This document shows, piece after piece, positions 6,537 through 8,569 of a stretch of DNA of 8,569 nucleotides. Position 1 is the first letter of the stretch; each line of letters starts with the position of its first letter. A program made the translations under genes and the position numbers. Location of the stretch: positions 1 to 8,569 of the forward strand of contig JAZDNJ010000117.1 of NCBI GenBank assembly GCA_043800105.1, read 5' to 3'. This stretch comes from JAFGTE01 sp043800105 (GTDB lineage: Bacteria; Patescibacteriota; Gracilibacteria; UM-FILTER-43-11). The notes under the pieces were generated by a model, which searched no databases, was not told the DNA's origin, and saw only the letters and a program-made list of their open reading frames with translations.

Positions 6537-7118
6537 TTATGGGCTAACCTGCCTGCCGTCAGGCAGGCTTCGACATCGAATAATCTCATCTTCCGTGATG
6601 ATCCAATCGACTGCCTCATCATACGGCTCTTTGGGCACACGGGCAAGAATTTGTTCACTGAAAGCAAGCGCCACTTTTAATACCCTCTTTTGACCGGCCA
6701 GATAACGGTCGTAATAGCCTTTTCCCATGCCAATCCGGTTTCCTTTCCGGTCAAAGGCAACGCCCGGCACAATGATAAGACCAGGTTTATAATCATCACT
6801 GCCTGACCGTGGCGGCTCCGGAATGCCGAAGCGGTTTGACTCAAGTTCATCAACGGATGTTGCAGGAAGAGCAATAAAGGAGCTATCGTCCGACAAGCTA
6901 GGAAGTAATATTTTTTTGCGCTTTATCCATTTTCCGATAAATCCGGCTGTTTCCACTTCACCGCCGACGCTGTAGTAGCACAGGACCCTTTCGGCACTCA
7001 GAAAAACTTCAGATTCTTCCAGACGGCTGATAATCTTTTGGCTTTTCGATTCGCGCTCCTGCCGTGTCATAGCTTTGCGCTTTTTTAGGAATATGCTTCT
7101 TATTTCTGCCTTGTCCAT
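6537..7118 (-). CDS. 5-formyltetrahydrofolate cyclo-ligase (MTHFS; ygfA/fau family)
   Basis: This cytoplasmic enzyme uses ATP to turn 5-formyl-tetrahydrofolate into 5,10-methenyl-tetrahydrofolate, returning a storage form that inhibits SHMT to the active pool. The 193-residue protein has the typical length and motifs: an N-terminal basic helix with IRSIFLKKRK (6-15), YYSVGGEVET (48-57), FGIPEP (97-102), the family signature IVPGVAFDRKGNRIGMGKGYYDRYL (116-140), and the C-terminal DEAVDWIITE (167-176). Residues 184-191 of the tail (SLPDGRQV) are encoded by an inverted repeat and look like an added end rather than part of the fold, which is complete by about residue 182. The ATG lies 8 bases after the dnaX stop, and glyA follows after 12 bases. 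Confidence 0.95.
   Translation of the reverse strand: MDKAEIRSIFLKKRKAMTRQERESKSQKIISRLEESEVFLSAERVLCYYSVGGEVETAGFIGKWIKRKKILLPSLSDDSSFIALPATSVDELESNRFGIPEPPRSGSDDYKPGLIIVPGVAFDRKGNRIGMGKGYYDRYLAGQKRVLKVALAFSEQILARVPKEPYDEAVDWIITEDEIIRCRSLPDGRQVSP
6548..6567. repeat. 20-base palindromic element in the 3' end of the cyclo-ligase gene
   Basis: Two perfect 8-base arms, CCTGCCTG (6548-6555) and CAGGCAGG (6560-6567), flank a 4-base loop, CCGT on the plus strand. The arms also contain the tandem CCTG/CAGG unit. The element lies entirely inside the coding frame and encodes SLPDGRQV at the protein's C-terminus. It is GC-rich and could form a hairpin in the mRNA just before glyA. It lacks a following U-run, so it is not a standard terminator. 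From memory, similar CCTGCC-type palindromes are dispersed in some candidate-phyla genomes. Only one copy is in this window. Confidence 0.6.
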
Positions 7119-7126
7119 TGTAGAAT

Positions 7127-8569
7127 TTAATTTTGTTTAATACCAAAGACCTCTGCGGCCATTTCGACGGCGCCGGGAACTTTGGTATCAGGTGACTCCT
7201 TCTTTCTGGTCAGAGGGCTTAGGTTCACTTTTCTAATTTCCAGATTCAGGGAGAGTTTTTTTCCAAAGACTTTTTCAAGCGCTTTCTGAACGACGGCCTG
7301 ATTCGCGGCGTTGTTCACTTTTTCCATGTATGTGGCGGAGGCGAATGAAATCGTGAGAATTCCTCCTTCATAACGAATCGGTTCCCCATCCAGCAGGGAC
7401 ATTTTGATAAAAGGGGTATCGATCGCCTCAAGCACGCGGTGCCAGTCTTTTTTTATCTGTTCCATCTGCAGTTCCCCCTGTGATTCCTGCTTTGGCGCCA
7501 CCGGTTTTTCCGCGGAAACGGCGGAGCTTTCTTTTTCCTTCTTCTGAGCCGGCTGCGGCACAGTTTCATCTCCGGGCTTTTTAACCGCGAATCCGCAGGC
7601 CTTAATGATGGCGATTTCGATCGGAAGTTCCGGAATGGGGCTCAGGTCCATCTGCTGTTTGGCTTCGGTGAATGTTTCAATAAAATCCAGAATGATCTGC
7701 GTTTCTTTGCTGTTTCCCAGATTGATCAGCATCTGCTCGCGGAAATGGCTGATCAATTCCCTCAGGAACTGGGCTGTGCTCTTGCCCCCGGCTTTTATCT
7801 GATTAAGGAGTTCAATGGCCTTCAGGGCTTTTCGTTCCAGAAGGTAAGCGAAAAATTTTTCGAGATGGTCACTGCCTGTCAGACCCAGGCTTTCGCTGAC
7901 CTTTTCCTTTGTCACATCTCCGGCCGTCATCATCTGCTCAAAAAGGCCGATGGCGTCCCGAAGCCCTCCCGCGCTTAGTTTGGCGATCAGGTCGAGCGCT
8001 TCTTTTTCGTAGACCGCCCCTTCGTTCTCAGCTATTTCCTGTAATCTCCGGCTGGTATCCGCAACGCTTATCCGGCTGAAGGCGAACTGCTGGCACCTTG
8101 AAATAATGGTTTCGGGAATTTTGTGGGCTTCCGTGGTGGCCAGAACAAAGTAGGCGTGGGACGGCGGTTCCTCAAGGGTTTTCAGAAGCGCGTTAAAGGC
8201 TTCTTTGGTCAGCATATGAACTTCATCGATAATATAGACCTTGGTTTTTGCCTGCGACGGGGCAAAGACGATTTTTTCACGAAGCTCCCGGATCTCATCG
8301 ATACCGCGATTGCTGGCCGCGTCGATTTCGATAATGTCCACCAGTTTGCCCGCGTTGATGGATGTGCAGATTGAACACTGGTTGCAGGGTTCGATTTCGT
8401 TTATGGGATGTTCGCAGTTCAGGCCTTTCGCCAAAATCCTGGCCATCGAAGTCTTTCCGGTGCCGCGCGGTCCGCAAAACAGGTAGGCGTGTGAAAGCGA
8501 ATGGCTTTTAAGGGCGCTCTGGATCGTTTTTTTGGCGTGATCCTGACCTACGAGCGAGGCGAAATTCTG
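7127..8569 (-). CDS. dnaX: DNA polymerase III tau/gamma subunit, 5' end cut by the window
   Basis: DnaX is the AAA+ motor of the clamp loader that opens and loads the beta sliding clamp at replication forks. The frame is open to the right-hand edge (480 residues here). The visible start QNFASLVGQ matches the family from roughly residue 13-15, so only about a dozen residues are missing. An ATG at 8446 lies after the Walker A motif and cannot be the true start. Numbering from the edge: Walker A GPRGTGKT is at 33-40, four zinc-binding cysteines at 52, 62, 65 and 68, Walker B IIDEVHML at 113-120, sensor 1 LATTE at 143-147, the SRC arginine-finger motif at 157-159, and sensor 2 GLRDA at 202-206. 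A lysine- and glutamate-rich linker (about 330-365) leads to a C-terminal domain (about 370-450). I see no standard slippery site that would make a short gamma form. The gene ends in TAA, 8 bases before the cyclo-ligase. Confidence 0.97.
   Translation of the reverse strand, partial: QNFASLVGQDHAKKTIQSALKSHSLSHAYLFCGPRGTGKTSMARILAKGLNCEHPINEIEPCNQCSICTSINAGKLVDIIEIDAASNRGIDEIRELREKIVFAPSQAKTKVYIIDEVHMLTKEAFNALLKTLEEPPSHAYFVLATTEAHKIPETIISRCQQFAFSRISVADTSRRLQEIAENEGAVYEKEALDLIAKLSAGGLRDAIGLFEQMMTAGDVTKEKVSESLGLTGSDHLEKFFAYLLERKALKAIELLNQIKAGGKSTAQFLRELISHFREQMLINLGNSKETQIILDFIETFTEAKQQMDLSPIPELPIEIAIIKACGFAVKKPGDETVPQPAQKKEKESSAVSAEKPVAPKQESQGELQMEQIKKDWHRVLEAIDTPFIKMSLLDGEPIRYEGGILTISFASATYMEKVNNAANQAVVQKALEKVFGKKLSLNLEIRKVNLSPLTRKKESPDTKVPGAVEMAAEVFGIKQN

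Noticed and set aside
6548..6567. The CCTGCCTG palindrome as an intrinsic terminator between the cyclo-ligase and glyA.
   Set aside because: No U-run follows the hairpin on the minus-strand transcript, and the hairpin lies inside the coding frame with glyA starting 24 bases later.
7490..7570. A purine-rich lysine/glutamate linker in dnaX, checked for a frameshift signal producing the short gamma form.
   Set aside because: The A-run reads GAA AAA GAA in frame and does not form an X XXY YYZ heptamer, and I see no adjacent strong hairpin.
7127..8446. ATG at 8446 as the dnaX start.
   Set aside because: The frame stays open upstream to the window edge and encodes the essential Walker A motif GPRGTGKT before this ATG.

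Overview
The window looks like a compact stretch of bacterial core genome with eight genes, all on the minus strand, most likely from a candidate-phyla-radiation (Patescibacteria-type) bacterium. That placement is an inference. It rests on very tight single-strand packing, protein variants of the kind common in that group, a short CCTGCCTG/CAGGCAGG palindrome inside a gene end, a protease fused to S-layer-homology repeats, and starts that lack Shine-Dalgarno sequences. The lineage cannot be fixed from this window. TGA acts as a normal stop for two genes, which argues against the lineages that read TGA as glycine.

In transcription order (right to left) the genes are: dnaX, clamp-loader tau/gamma subunit, cut at its 5' end by the window edge (7127-8569); a 5-formyltetrahydrofolate cyclo-ligase (6537-7118); glyA, serine hydroxymethyltransferase (5277-6524); an exported SLH-S41 carboxyl-terminal processing protease (3549-5255); maf, a nucleotide pyrophosphatase (2974-3546); purA, adenylosuccinate synthetase (1579-2895); a CYTH-domain triphosphate-binding protein (1050-1565); and an FtsA-family actin-like ATPase cut at its 3' end by the window edge (1-1057).

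The gaps between genes are 8, 12, 21, 2, 78 and 13 bases, and the last two genes overlap by 8 bases. The genes could therefore be read as one long transcript. The only roomy gap, 78 bases before purA, holds a possible promoter. Nothing longer than 78 bases is non-coding. There are no RNA genes, CRISPR arrays, insertion sequences or convincing terminators.

Functionally the cluster mixes replication (dnaX), folate one-carbon metabolism (cyclo-ligase with glyA), adenine nucleotide synthesis (purA), nucleotide or division-related housekeeping (maf, CYTH protein, FtsA-like protein) and envelope proteolysis (SLH-S41). I see no obvious new defence, mobile or biosynthetic system. The points worth a second look are substitutions in the Maf and CYTH active-site motifs, the SLH-protease fusion, the overlapping CYTH/FtsA-like pair, the palindrome that forms a protein C-terminus, and the uniform absence of Shine-Dalgarno sites.
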